NCBI GenBank assembly: GCA_004154925.1
Contig: QJNS01000033.1
Coordinates: forward strand, 124,001 to 188,000
DNA from: Monosporascus cannonballus
Lineage: Eukaryota > Ascomycota > Sordariomycetes > Xylariales
Length of the DNA: 64,000 bases
Reading direction: 5' to 3'
Shown here one piece after another: positions 1 to 10,400 of the stretch. Each line of letters opens with the position of its first letter. The stretch's first letter is position 1. The position numbers and the translations under genes were made by a program. The notes under the pieces are model-generated. The model saw only the letters and a program-made list of their open reading frames with translations, did not search any database and was not told the origin of the DNA.

Positions 1-1458
1 TACAAAAAAAGATTAGAAAACGGTAAAGCAAATATTTTAAGTAAGCGACCAGATTTCGAAAAAAATTGGTTAAAATTAGCCATATAATTTTCGATATTAT
101 TATAAAAGGATATTTACGTTTTCGACAAATTACGACAATTCGGGTAGTATTTTACGATATATATTAAAAAATTTAATAACATAACGATAATTTTTCGAAA
201 AATCGAAAAATGAATAAGATATAAGTTTTAAAGGAATATTAGAAAGATTTAGTACGAAAAATATACGAATATTAGTTATATAGATATTTAGGGATCCATA
301 AGACCTTAAAACGATTTTAACGCATATATTCCTTTTTTAAAAGAAAATTAACGGTATAAAAAATTATATGGCAATATGATGTTTACGTTAAAACAAAGGT
401 TTAATAACATAAGCCATACGGAGAATTACAGTTATTACCAGTTATAAAACGATTATGGTATTTAGTTATATTTAACTTTATTATTAAATTTTTTATATCA
501 AAAGATTTAATTACGGAAATATATTATAATAATATTCTTATAATAATTAACCGATTTACGAATTTTTTTCATTCTATTATAAGAATATAGACGCCGAATA
601 AATGGCATATATTTTTTTAAATACGTTTTTAGTATATCCGGATTATTAATAAAAATTATATTAGATAAAGGATTAATATTTGTATTAAAATTTTGGTAAG
701 GCTTTATGGCATAAATCGGCCTAAATTATAAATGATCTAACGTATTTAAACCATAAATAAATAGATAAATAAAATAAATAAATTAAATTTTGGAACTTCA
801 CTTATAATGTTATATTAATTACGAATAAAATAATTAGATTAAAAAATTATTAATTATATAATTAGTTTATAATATTAATTATTACGAAAATATTAAGATA
901 ATATTTGCGAACGTAAATTTTGGTTTTATTTCACAAATTTATAAGGAAATGCGCGATAACGGTTTAATTAATGTTAAAACAATTTTAACGTTAAAATAAT
1001 TACGATAACTATATTAAGAAATCAAAATAAAACTGGAATTTATACGAAATTAAATAAGTAAATATTATAACCAGAAAAGATTAAAAGGATTAACTTTCGA
1101 AAAGGGAAAAATGGTTTTCTTAGTTATAAAAAACATTTAAATAAAACGACCTAATAAAAAACTTAATATTAAATATATCGATTTATATAAAATCGCCAAA
1201 AAATCCCAGAAAATAATTATTAATTAGAATTTTTACCAAAGGTTAAACTGTATTTAATTTTTTATATTTTCTTATTCAAATTAGCAGCAGATATAATTAA
1301 GGTGTATACGGTATAAAACGACGTAAAAATAAAAGATAAATAAGTATACGAAATGGAAAAAATATTTGATATACGAAAATAAAACGGATTTATTTAGTAC
1401 CTAATTAAATGGAAAAAATACCCAAATTCCGAAAATATTTAAAAATCCGCCAAAAATC

Positions 1459-2000
1459 TTATTGGCGTTTAACGCCTATAAAAGAACTTTTACTAACAAC
1501 GACGGAACCATACGAAATAATAATATCTTAATTTACGAGATCCACGGAAGGAAACCCTTGATTTACCGTATTCCAATTAATAACGTTTACCTTTTTTAAA
1601 GTCTAAACCTTGATTACGGATTTCGATTTCAATTATGTAAAATTATTAGAATTATTTAAAGATTAAAAAGTATAATTAATAAGTTTCGTATCCTGAGATT
1701 GATAATATTGACGTTAACGACGTATGCAAAAGAAATACGTAAAAGCTTTGGATAAAGATTTTTCGGCTGTTAGCTTTTTTTCTTTTAATTTTTTTTGATT
1801 TTGTGATATAGCGATTAATTATGGAAATAAGGACCCTTATTCCGTTATACGAACGACCTTGACGGACATATTTCTTATAACGAAAAACCCTATTTATTAT
1901 TTAGTAATTAAACTGTTAAACAAAATAAAAAAAATAAGATATCGCGTTAAAACCTTTAAATTTAATTAAATTAGCTAAGGTAAGTCGTTATTCGGATTTG
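1459..2000 (-). pseudogene. Relic of antisense ORF in element E
   Basis: Reading the minus strand towards 1459 gives a tail SVVVSKSSFIGVKRQ then stop at 1459-1461. It matches position for position the tails of the antisense frames of A (APVVIGKSSLIGARH, stop 12736) and A' (APVVISENSLINARRQ, stop 19067). Upstream, INWNTVNQGF corresponds to the INWSAIDLN segment in A. The N-terminal part cannot be followed in one frame in this copy, so the upper boundary is a guess. The relic overlaps the end of the pol chromodomain on the other strand. Function unknown. Confidence 0.45.
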
Positions 2001-2106
2001 TAAGAATGACGTTTAGATATACCGAAAAATATGTTAAAGATATATAGAAAAAATTTATTAGGAAAAAAAAAATCTTAAGGATAAGATTTTGGGAAAAGGG
2101 AGATCG

Positions 2107-2527
2107 TATTACGACTTGATAAATTACGGCTTCCAGGAACGGTCGTAACGGAAAAGGCTAAGAAAATTATGTGGATTAAGTTACGTAATAGATTACCAAC
2201 TTATTGGTGGTGAGCTAATAAGCCGGATTATTAACTTATTGGTGGTAAGTTAGTAAGCCGGATTATTAACTTATTGATGGTAAGCCAGTAAGCCGGATTA
2301 TTAATTTATTGGTAGTAATTTAACTAAAGGAAAAGGATATATATGCTTATTAATTCCATAATTTAGATAGTTTCAGTTTGTAATATAATATCGTTACCTA
2401 AGGTACTTTTGGCATTACGAAACGTAATACGTTACTGTATTTATTGCTTAAATTCCCACGATACTTCTGTTAACATAAACCCGTCGACTTAAGGTTTAAT
2501 AGTTGGTTAAACCGCCTAGCCCTTACA
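2107..2527 (+). repeat. 3' LTR of element E (421 bp)
   Basis: Begins TATTACGACTTGAT (TGTTACGACC in relatives) right after a purine-rich tract and ends CCCTTACA. The second half, from about 2350, is nearly the same as the second half of the LTRs of A', A, F and G; the first half is unlike A' and A. It holds a 35-bp tandem repeat. Confidence 0.85.
2191..2321 (+). repeat. 35-bp tandem repeat inside LTR of E, about 3.7 units
   Basis: Units start at 2191, 2226, 2261 and 2296 (the last partial). Each begins GATTA, has TTATTG(G/A)TGGT in the middle and ends AAGCCG. Differences between units are mostly C/T and G/A, so the array was there before RIP. The related LTR of G has the same unit 2.7 times (6513-6607). 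Confidence 0.85.
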
Positions 2528-3290
2528 GTTAGACGAAAATGCGTTTATAGTTTTTAGCAAATCGAAAAAGCTGTAATACGTTTATAAAAGTCGAAATATG
2601 AATTTTTTTCGATTTTTAAAAACGTTTTTAAATATATAAAGAATAATATTTCTATTTGGAATTTGTTGATTTTTAATATTTGTTTATATCAAACGTTATA
2701 CTTAGTCCTAAATTTATTTTTTAAAATAGTAAATCATGTTTAAAATGTAATCTTTTTCTAATATATTTAATAATAAATAAAGTATACCGATTATCTTAAA
2801 AACGTATTAATTTTAATAAAAGCTTTTTTAATAATGCAAAAAATTTATATCGTATACCGTTAAAAGCTTTTTAAAATTCGAATTATTTTGTTTATTTAAA
2901 ATATATTCGTTAATATTCTGTCTTAAAAACAATAACGTTAAAAATAGGTCCACGATTTTAAAAACATTATATTTAAGATATATTCAAGTTAATATATATT
3001 TAAAATATATTAACTTTCGTATTAACGTAAAATATTAAAATATTATATTTTTTCAAATTTATTAAATAATTATAATTCTAAAAATTATCAAGAAACTGAA
3101 GGGCTTGGATTAAATAAAAGTATAATAATTAAATAATAATTAGCTTTAACAAAAGAATAATGAATATATTATAAAAATAATACAAAAATTGCGAATATTT
3201 TTAATATAATATATAGAACGAAAATATTAAAACGTACCTATATAAAGATACGAACCGGGTTTATAATTATATAATCTTAATATTATACAT
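2528..3290. other. AT-rich stretch, no gene seen
   Basis: Very AT-rich sequence between the LTR of E and the gene island. I see no open frame, retrotransposon motif or clear repeat. It may be an old repeat too decayed to read, or flanking DNA damaged by RIP spread. Confidence 0.5.
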
Positions 3291-3879
3291 TGAGGAATAC
3301 AACTAAAAAAGATATTAGAGAAAAGGTAAGAGTAGTAAACCTTTCTTTTATATACGTAAATACAGCTGTGGCAGAGAGGAAAAGATAGCAGGGGTGCTTA
3401 AAGTAATCTCCACTAGGGCTAACTTGCGTTGTTAGGCCTGAAAAAAACATTAGAGCTGGGAGAACATTGCAGGGTTCGTCTTTTTCATGACATAACATGC
3501 AGTCCACCCCAGGGGCCCCCTTACTGCAGCCACCACCCGGGGCTAGGATACCACTACATACAGCACCTATATAGGTGGGTTAATTAAACATGGATAGATA
3601 ACATGCATGTAGTTGGCAATGCCTGCAGTTGGCAGTGCACAACTATCAGTAGTACACAAGTAGCCTCCCTCTCCAAAGAGGGGGGAAGTCATTGGTCGCG
3701 CGTTAACGTTGTATCGTTCATGCTGACTTATACAAACCTGACTAAGAACTATCATTTTTGTTTGCATTTGCTTTTTATCCAGATTAAAATTTACCATGTT
3801 ACCCCTTCACTATTGCCATCGAAGCAAACTTCTGTATGAGTGAGCACCATACGGCACTAAAATCAAACCTCTAATCAAC
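3291..3879. other. Intergenic DNA of ordinary composition upstream of the SDR gene
   Basis: Base composition changes sharply to near balanced at about 3290, marking the start of the gene island. Short frames on both strands (for example 3283-3507 minus) have no recognisable domain and no start context, and are not called. The stretch probably holds the upstream part of the promoter of the gene at 3974. Confidence 0.5.
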
Positions 3880-3962
3880 ATCTTTTTTTCCCTTTGTTCA
3901 TCTCTCCACCTTTCCTTTCAATCTCAGCCTCACCTACACCGGTCCCAGCCATCTCTACGCGT
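3880..3962 (+). promoter_or_regulatory. Pyrimidine-rich core promoter / 5' UTR tract
   Basis: A CT-rich tract (TTTTTTTCCC, CTCTCCACCTTTCC) ends about ten bases before the ATG at 3974. Such tracts are common around transcription starts in filamentous ascomycetes; the role here is inferred from position and composition. Confidence 0.45.
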
Positions 3963-3973
3963 CCAACCTTATA

Positions 3974-4923
3974 ATGATCTCCAGAGAGACCGTACTCGTT
4001 ACAGGTTGCAGCGATGGCGGCATTGGCTCCGCATTGGCCCTCCTTTTCCAGCGGCGCGGATTCCACGTTTTTGCTACAGCTCGCGACCCTTCCAAAATGT
4101 CCAGCCTCAACGGTCTCTCCAATGTAACATGCCTGACACTCGATATTGTTGAGCCGGCTCACATCAAGGTCGCTGTCGAAGCGGTCACTGAGCAGACAGG
4201 TGGCACTCTGAACTACTTCATTAGTAATGCAGGACGCAACCATTTTATGCCTATCCTAGACGAGGACCTGGAGACGATCAAGAACATATTTGAGATTAAC
4301 TTTATTGCTCCAATTGCTCTTACTCAAGCGTTTGCCCCTTTGCTCATCAGGGCTAAGGGTATGGCGGTGTACGTAACCTCAGTCTCTGGATACCTCAACA
4401 TCCCTTACATGGGTACGTGCATTGTCATTTCCCCCTCGGATATTCCCCTGGGAACTGACTAAAAGCCCACAGGAACATACACGGCATCCAAGAAGTCCAT
4501 AGAGATTGTAGCTGAGACTTTGCGACTCGAATTGGCTCCCTTCGGTGTCGGCGTGCTTGAAATTGTCACAGGCGCAGTCAAAACCATGGGTCAGACGTAC
4601 TTTGGCAACTTTCAGCTCCCCGCACAGTCATTATACAAGAGCATTGAAAGCACCATTGCTAGTAGGGCTCAAGGCAATGATGGACTGCCAAGGATGGACC
4701 TGATGGAGTATGCTGCAGTGGTCGTGGATGAGATCACAAAACGCACCACGGGTAGATTCTGGTATGGCACAAATGCCGATAGGGTTAAGATGGGTACAAC
4801 GGCAACGGCAGTGCCACAATCCGCTATGGTAAGTTTGATACACTTCCTCATACTGGGCATGCTAATCGAAGTTAGGATGCTGGAGCTGTCGTGGGAACTG
4901 GACTTGATGCATTGGCGAAATGA
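3974..4923 (+). CDS. Short-chain dehydrogenase/reductase, AYR1-like, three exons
   Basis: Intact gene, join(3974..4412, 4473..4828, 4876..4923), 280 residues. It encodes a classical SDR, an NAD(P)H-dependent oxidoreductase that reduces a carbonyl or oxidises an alcohol. Residues 10-18 are TGCSDGGIG (nucleotide-binding TGxxxGxG), 84-87 SNAG, N109 lies in the FEINF strand, and the catalytic set is S136, Y149 and K153 (YTASK). TGCSDGGIG and the 280-residue length fit the 1-acyldihydroxyacetone-phosphate reductase (AYR1-like) branch, but many fungal members of that branch act in secondary metabolism, so the substrate is open. Exon 1 ends in phase 1; splicing restores GTYTASK across intron 1. Splicing intron 2 gives a short tail GTGLDALAK then TGA at 4921. 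The ATG at 3974 sits just before the Rossmann motif. Composition is balanced and no RIP-type stops are seen, unlike everything around the island. Confidence 0.9.
4413..4472 (+). other. Intron 1 of the SDR gene (60 bp)
   Basis: GTACGT donor at 4413 and CCCACAG acceptor ending at 4472. Reading through gives a stop at 4460; removal joins G|GA ACA TAC and restores the catalytic Tyr-Lys motif in frame. Confidence 0.9.
4829..4875 (+). other. Intron 2 of the SDR gene (47 bp)
   Basis: GTAAGT donor at 4829, branch-like GCTAATC at 4861 and GTTAG acceptor ending at 4875, all typical of fungal introns. Without splicing the frame would run on to 5029 with a tail unlike SDRs; with splicing the protein ends after GTGLDALAK. 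Confidence 0.75.
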
Positions 4924-5296
4924 GGCAGGCTGTGCTGTGAGGTGTTGCCTATTCACTCGACTCTCTAACCCGATCCCTAGGGATTCCCAGTCCTGGCAAG
5001 ATTTACCACACAATTCAAGGATGGTATAAGAGCCTCGGTGTTGCATTGCAGTCCACCATGAAGATATATCCTTTTATGGGCTGTGTTCACGCTCAAACGA
5101 GTCACCAAAGACCTCGCTCTTTCGTCTAAGACTGCATCGGAAATGGTGGGTAGGGGACGAGGCTAGACACATTGGCTTAGTTTTGAGCAAGTTCGTAAGG
5201 CCCTAAGCAGAAACCAACGAAGTTAGGATCCAGATGTCCGAAAGATGCAATGATTAAGATTAGCTAGTGCGTATCTTCGTTTGGTAATTGATGATG
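4924..5296. other. 3' flank of the SDR gene, no gene seen
   Basis: Balanced composition. Probably contains the 3' UTR of the SDR gene. The long minus-strand frame 4669-5046 is antisense to SDR exons and has no recognisable content. No other feature is supported. Confidence 0.5.
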
Positions 5297-5975
5297 TCAC
5301 GTAAGGCGCCAGAACGGCCATTACTGCCATTCCAGAGTGTAAAGAACGGCCGTCATGGCAAACTGATACTTCATGAGGACAATCGCCCTCTGGCTTCTCA
5401 GGGTACCATGGAGATCCGCCACTTGTTGAGGATGAACGGGGGGAAGCGCTCAAAAAGTGACAGCGAGAAGATCGTCGAGGTCCCCCAGGTGGCAGGCCAA
5501 CAACGAAACAATCATGTTGGAGAGGCGGACATCGTGGTTTACAGCCCTTGCTGCACGGGCCTTGAGTGATTCGAGCACGGGAGAAGTCCAACGTTCAATG
5601 ATGACTAGGTCGACGAGCGAACCGGGCAACTTCCTGCAGAGGCACATCTCCTCGGTGAGCGTGCTGAAGAGTACGACCGTGTCCACTCTCAGATATAGCA
5701 GCTTCGAGAAGCCGAGGCGTTGAGGAACGGGCGGCTGGAGCCCGGGCCGGGAAACGCCTTACCGTTGAGCAACTCCAGGTGCAGGCTAGCCAGTTTCTCC
5801 TGAACTGGCTTCAGAGCATCTTCGAGGCTCCAAAAGGCTTCCCAGTCGCAGAACAGGACCTCTGGCGGAAGATTCGATGTCCAGCGTAGTGTCGAGAGGC
5901 TAGTAGTGCGTGACAGCATGTTATGAAGGGTGGCCAGCTGCGTGTGGCTAGGGTGAGAGAATGGGTACCCATCTA
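5297..5975 (-). pseudogene. Broken uncharacterised gene, perhaps F-box/LRR-like
   Basis: The minus strand carries coding-like sequence in two frames that follow each other. The first (about 5975-5740) contains TQLATLHNMLSRTTSLSTL and LPPEVLFCDWEAFWSL. The second (about 5745-5300) contains RLGFSKLLYLRVDTVVLF and LPGSLVDLVIIERW. A frameshift near 5740-5780 separates them, and the second frame has a TGA at 5450 and a TAA at 5321. Leu-rich segments, a cysteine pair and a statement-like run of LPGSL..L.I..W recall the C-terminal part of fungal F-box proteins, but no F-box is visible, so the family is a weak guess. The reading starts without a clear ATG upstream of the one at 5917-5919; the N-terminal part may be missing. 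No intron of normal length explains the frame change. Confidence 0.4.
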
Positions 5976-6071
5976 CTACCCATCCAAGTTAGCGGGTACC
6001 CGCGGGTGCCCATCAGATTTGCCGAGGACCTATTAGGTACCATTGGGTCTTGCCAAGAACCCACGGGTACC
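5963..6071. repeat. Cluster of four GGTACC palindromes
   Basis: GGGTACCC occurs at 5963-5970 and 5994-6001, GGTACC at 6036-6041 and GGGTACC at 6065-6071, joined by words such as CGCGGGTGCCC and ACCTATTAGG. Dense short palindromes of this kind occur in subterminal regions of some hAT DNA transposons; I see no terminal inverted repeat or transposase here, so the origin is open. Confidence 0.5.
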
Positions 6072-6114
6072 GATTAGGTCCTTGGCGGCGATTATTTTAT
6101 AATTATTTCAAAAT

Positions 6115-6236
6115 TGTCACAGCCCCAAGTGGCACCTAGTAGGTATATAGAGCAGAACAAGGCCGTCAGTGCTCGAGCTGACAACGTTCCCCTTTTAGTG
6201 GTCTAATGGCTACGTTGTTGTTCTCGTGCCGTAACA
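6115..6236 (+). repeat. Solo LTR L1 (122 bp) with TSD AAAAT
   Basis: Starts TGTCACAGCC and ends GTAACA, and is flanked by AAAAT on both sides (6110-6114 and 6237-6241). The same sequence occurs on the opposite strand at 34594-34717. TG...CA ends plus a 5-bp duplication mark it as an LTR with no internal part. It contains TATATAG (6148-6154, TATA-like) and TGGTCTAATGGC near the 3' end, which fits a pol III A-box. It is hardly touched by RIP, as expected for a repeat too short to be recognised. Confidence 0.75.
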
Positions 6237-6241
6237 AAAAT

Positions 6242-6430
6242 TACCTTTCAAATTTTTATTTTAATATTACGACTACTTACGTAATAAAATTACATTATTT
6301 AATATTTTTTTTAAATTTTTTTTAAACTTATTGTTAGTTTTTATTAAGACTTTTTAACGTTAATATATAATAAAAATATATTATTAAATCTTAATAATAT
6401 TATTTTTAAAATATTTTTTATAGCAATAAG
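6242..6430. other. AT-rich stretch before the nest
   Basis: Low-complexity AT-rich DNA between solo LTR L1 and the 5' LTR of G. Nothing recognisable. The last five bases, ATAAG (6426-6430), would be the 5' target duplication of G, but the 3' end of G is lost. Confidence 0.5.
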
Positions 6431-6668
6431 TGTTATGATCTGACAAGCTACGGCCTTTAAAAACTGTCGCAAGCAAAATAATCAAAAAACCAATGGTTGA
6501 GATTACGTAATAGATTACCAATTTATAGGTAGTGAACTAGGAAACCGGATTACTAATTTACTAATAGTAAGCCATTAAGCCGGATTATGAATTTATTGAT
6601 AATAATTTAAGAAATCGGTAAAAATATATATATTCCTTCTTTCTATAATTTAAACAACAATAATTTAT
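6431..6668 (+). repeat. 5' LTR of G, first piece
   Basis: Begins TGTTATGATCTGACAAGC and contains 2.7 units of the same 35-bp repeat as the LTR of E (units from 6513 and 6548). It breaks off at TTTAT (6664-6668), the target duplication of A'. Confidence 0.8.
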
Positions 6669-7044
6669 TATTACGACCCGACAAGCTCCGGTCTCAAAAA
6701 ACGGTCAGGCAAGAAGCATACGGGCCATCTCCCGGATTACGTAACGGTAATCACTACTAAGCCAATAATCACTAGTAATCAAAGGTAATCCCAAATAATC
6801 GTAATTACCACTAACGGCGTAATTACGAATAATTAAGCCAAAAAAGAAAAGGATATATACGTTTATTATTTCCATAATTTAAATAATTTTAACTTACAAT
6901 AATAATTCGTTACTTAAAGCACCTTTAACATTACGAAACGTAATACCTTATTGTATTTAATGCTCAGATTTTTACGATATTCCTATTAACACAAACCCGT
7001 CGATTTAAGGTTTAATAATTAGTTAAACCGCATAATTTGTTATA
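6669..7044 (+). repeat. 5' LTR of A' (376 bp)
   Basis: Starts TATTACGACCCGACAAGC (the TG end is now TA) and ends TTTGTTATA. The first part is much less mutated than the last part. Confidence 0.9.
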
Positions 7045-7053
7045 CGTTACAAA

Positions 7054-7447
7054 TGTTATAACCTAACGGTCTTGGCTTCTTTCCGGACGGTCAGGACCAC
7101 AAGAGGAACGGGTCCCACCCTAGCCAAGACGTCACGTAACTAGCTCAAAGGTCTCAAGACGCCAAGCACCTTGTGCCCCTTAAGCCAGCAAAAGGGCTCA
7201 AAAAGCTTAAAGGTCTTAAGGGTTTAAGCCGCTTAAGCACTTTAAGCCAAAATAAAAATATATACGCTTGTTATTTTTATAATTTAAATAATAACAATTT
7301 GCAATAATAATTTATTACCTAAAATATTTTTAATATTACGAAACGTAATAAATTATTATATTTATTATTTAGATTCTTACGATATTCTTATTAATATAAA
7401 TCCGTTAACTTAGGTTTAATAATTAATTAATTAATTTAGCCGTTATA
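7054..7447 (+). repeat. 5' LTR of A (394 bp)
   Basis: Starts TGTTATAACCTAACGG, nearly undamaged for the first 150 bp; ends AGCCGTTATA, damaged. Confidence 0.9.
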
Positions 7448-7479
7448 TGTTATAAATTTTTATTTAATAATACCGTTAA

Positions 7480-10400
7480 ATTCTAAATAATATTTAATAT
7501 TATTAAAATATCGACCAGCATTTAGGAAACCTTTATTTAACAGTTTTAAGTTCGAATTCGGAAACTAAAGAAAAATGTTCGATAATTTAGGGTTATGCCC
7601 GCCTAATTTTTTTTTGTTCGTATAAAACCGAAAAAACCAGAACTTTACGATAAAAAAGGTAACTCTTAAACCTTTTTGATTTAGGTACGAATTTATTTTC
7701 GCTTCCTAAATTTTAGCAACCTAGCAGATATAATCCTAATAGTAAAAACATATTTAATAAAAAATGCGGCTAATTAATTTAAGCCTATTATAAGAAATTT
7801 CTTAAAAATAAAAAAAGCGGATAAAAAGGATTTTATTAACGAAATTTTTTTAACTTATACCAATTTTGAAAACAAAGTACGCGATAATTTCGGTAATCCG
7901 GATAAAAAACGATTAACGGCTTAATAATTCCTATAAATCCAACAAAAAGGATTTATGTCTAAATACGCCGTAACCTTTAAAAATTTTACGGTTAAGGTAA
8001 GATAGGGAAACGATAAAGCCGATATTTTTATTAATATATTTTATAAAGGATTAAAAAACGATATAAAGAATAAAATTATTCGGATCGAATAATTAATTGC
8101 CTTGGACCGGTATATCGTAAAAGTAATTAAGATTAATAATTAATAGTTTAAAAAATAAAAAAATAATATACCTTATATTCGGAATATAAGTTTAACCAGG
8201 GGAAAAAACGAAATGTATTTTTTACTTTTTATAGAACGGTATTAGAACTTATAGAATTCGGCGTTACTTACAGATAAAATTGGAGCTAAATTAAATGCTT
8301 TAATTGTAACAAAATAAGAAATAAAGCATATAAATATAAGAAACCCAAAAGATTACGATAAAATAATTAGACGTTTATACCGGAAAGATAATTTAAGAAT
8401 AATTAGGGAAATAACAGTAAAGTTATTAACATAATTTAAGCTAAATACGTATTAAACCTTAAGTAAAAAGTTTAATAAAGATTATTATAATAAAAAATCC
8501 GACGAAAAATACGAGAAGGTAAAAAGCTGGCTTAATAAATAACGCGAATATAATAAAAAGCATTATAAGGATAATTACGCAAATATCAAAATTGGACAAA
8601 AAAATCTGTCCCGGAATACCCGATCAACAGGGCAAAATATACGTTATATATTGTTAACGACGAAAATGCCCCGATTACGAAAAATAAAAATAACATATTT
8701 ACATACGAATTACCCGTATGCATTATAAGGGATTTAACTTTTTAAATCGAACCGGGCATAACAAAAATAACGAATAATAATATCGACAGTTTTAAACCAT
8801 AATCTCAGAAAATGTTTAATAATTAGTCGAAATAGAAAATTAGCTCGAAAAAAAATAATGCCCGTAGGAAAACCTTTTTTATTATTGTAAATAATATAAT
8901 TACCAAACGGAAAAGGAGTTAATTTAACATATGGTAAAAAAATATTATTAAAAAGTTATTACGGACTTTTATTTTTAATTAATATTTATTATAGATCTTT
9001 ACAAAAAAAGGTTTTTAAGAAAAAAAAACGTTAATTTATAAAACATTTCTGGAACGACAACCATAACGACGCATAATAAAATATAATTTCAAATATAAAA
9101 AAACAATTTATTCGATAATAAAAAGAATTACAAAAACATTAAGAATAATTAATACGATTCGAAAGAATAATACGCCGACAATAACGATAAATATAATAAC
9201 TTAACGCATTAAACGAAAAAACATAAATAAGGTTCGACCGATTCGAATAAGAATTAAAAGAAAAAAGTTATTTGTAAAAAAGCCGTAAAATAACGAAACC
9301 TAGAGAAATTAAAGAGAATTTTTAAAAAAGGTTTTAAACGTAATAATAAAAAACGTTAACGACCTTATTATTTTGGATATACGGATCGAAACGTATTAAT
9401 ATATTGCAATAATAAATTACGGAATTTTAAATAGAAATTATATTATACCGAATATAATTAATAAATTTAAATTGTTATAAAGATATAAATTAAAACCTTA
9501 TATAATAACGAATGCCGAAAGTTAAAAATTCGTTTATAATAACGGAAATATTATATGCGAAATTAATTACTTCGAAATTCTTATCTAAGAACGATATTAG
9601 ACGGTTAATTTCGATATCGTTTTATTCGGAAATTACGATATAATCTTAAGATTACTATGAATACGTTAATACGGAATTTTGATTAACGGCGGAATTAATT
9701 AAGTAAAATTTATTTTATTCCCTATTAATAAATAAAAAAAAGAATTAAGATCTTAATATTCGATCGATAATGGCGACGAATGCAGGCATAAAAATACGAC
9801 AGATATTTTATTACCCAGAAAAATAAAATCCAAAAAAACGGATATTAATAAAAAATATGACGTATTATTATTATTATTAAAATAAAATTTAAGTAATTAA
9901 ATAATAATCTGGAATAATAAGAATAATAGCCCAAAAATTTAAAAATCTAATTAATACATTATTATAATACTATAAATACGAATAGCTTTTTAAAAAGGAG
10001 CTCGATACGAAATTATTAGAATATAATAAATAAGATTATAAAATAATCCTTAAAAAAGATTTTCGACAAAGTTTTACTTTATTTATAACCTTAATAAAAA
10101 TAAATTACGTATTTTCAGAAAATACCTAAAAAAATCGGTTATAGAAAAAATGAATTTAACTTTCGAAATTACTAACAAAATATCTTATATTTTTTGTACT
10201 TAAAAAAATAAGAAATTACGATTTATAATTAATTATCGACAATTAAATAACGTTCTTATTAAAAATCGAATATTATTATTTTTAATTACGGAAATAAAAA
10301 ACCGACTTTATAAAATTAAATGGTTTATAATATTTGATTTTAAAAATGGATATAATCTTATTAAAATTAAAAAAAGATACGAATAAAAAATAACATTTAA

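Larger units (their letters stand above)
1..2527 (+). mobile_element. Ty3/Gypsy chromovirus E, 3' part only
   Basis: The 3' part of a degraded LTR retrotransposon; its 5' part lies outside the window. The end of the RNase H domain is readable at 1-60 (ENGKAN then LS.RPDFE). The integrase core follows at about 400-950, with KPYGELQLLPV near 416-450 and the strand around I.DRFTK near 530-575, here NRFT after an Asp-to-Asn change. A chromodomain is readable at 1339-1450 (YEMEKIFDIRK, then YLIKWKKYPNSEN). A purine-rich tract at about 2085-2106 leads into the 3' LTR. Stops inside the frame are TAA/TAG, as RIP makes from CAA, CAG and TGG. The 3' flank is GTTAG (2528-2532); its 5' partner is off-window, so the target duplication cannot be confirmed. 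Confidence 0.9.

Noticed and set aside
3283..3839. Small ORFs on both strands upstream of the SDR gene
   Set aside because: No recognisable domain, no supporting start context, overlapping each other on opposite strands.
4669..5046. Minus-strand gene opposite the SDR exons
   Set aside because: Shadow frame; the plus strand explains the sequence with full SDR motifs and introns.
6197..6236. tRNA gene in solo LTR L1
   Set aside because: An A-box-like word is present but no B-box, no convincing anticodon stem and no acceptor stem could be formed.
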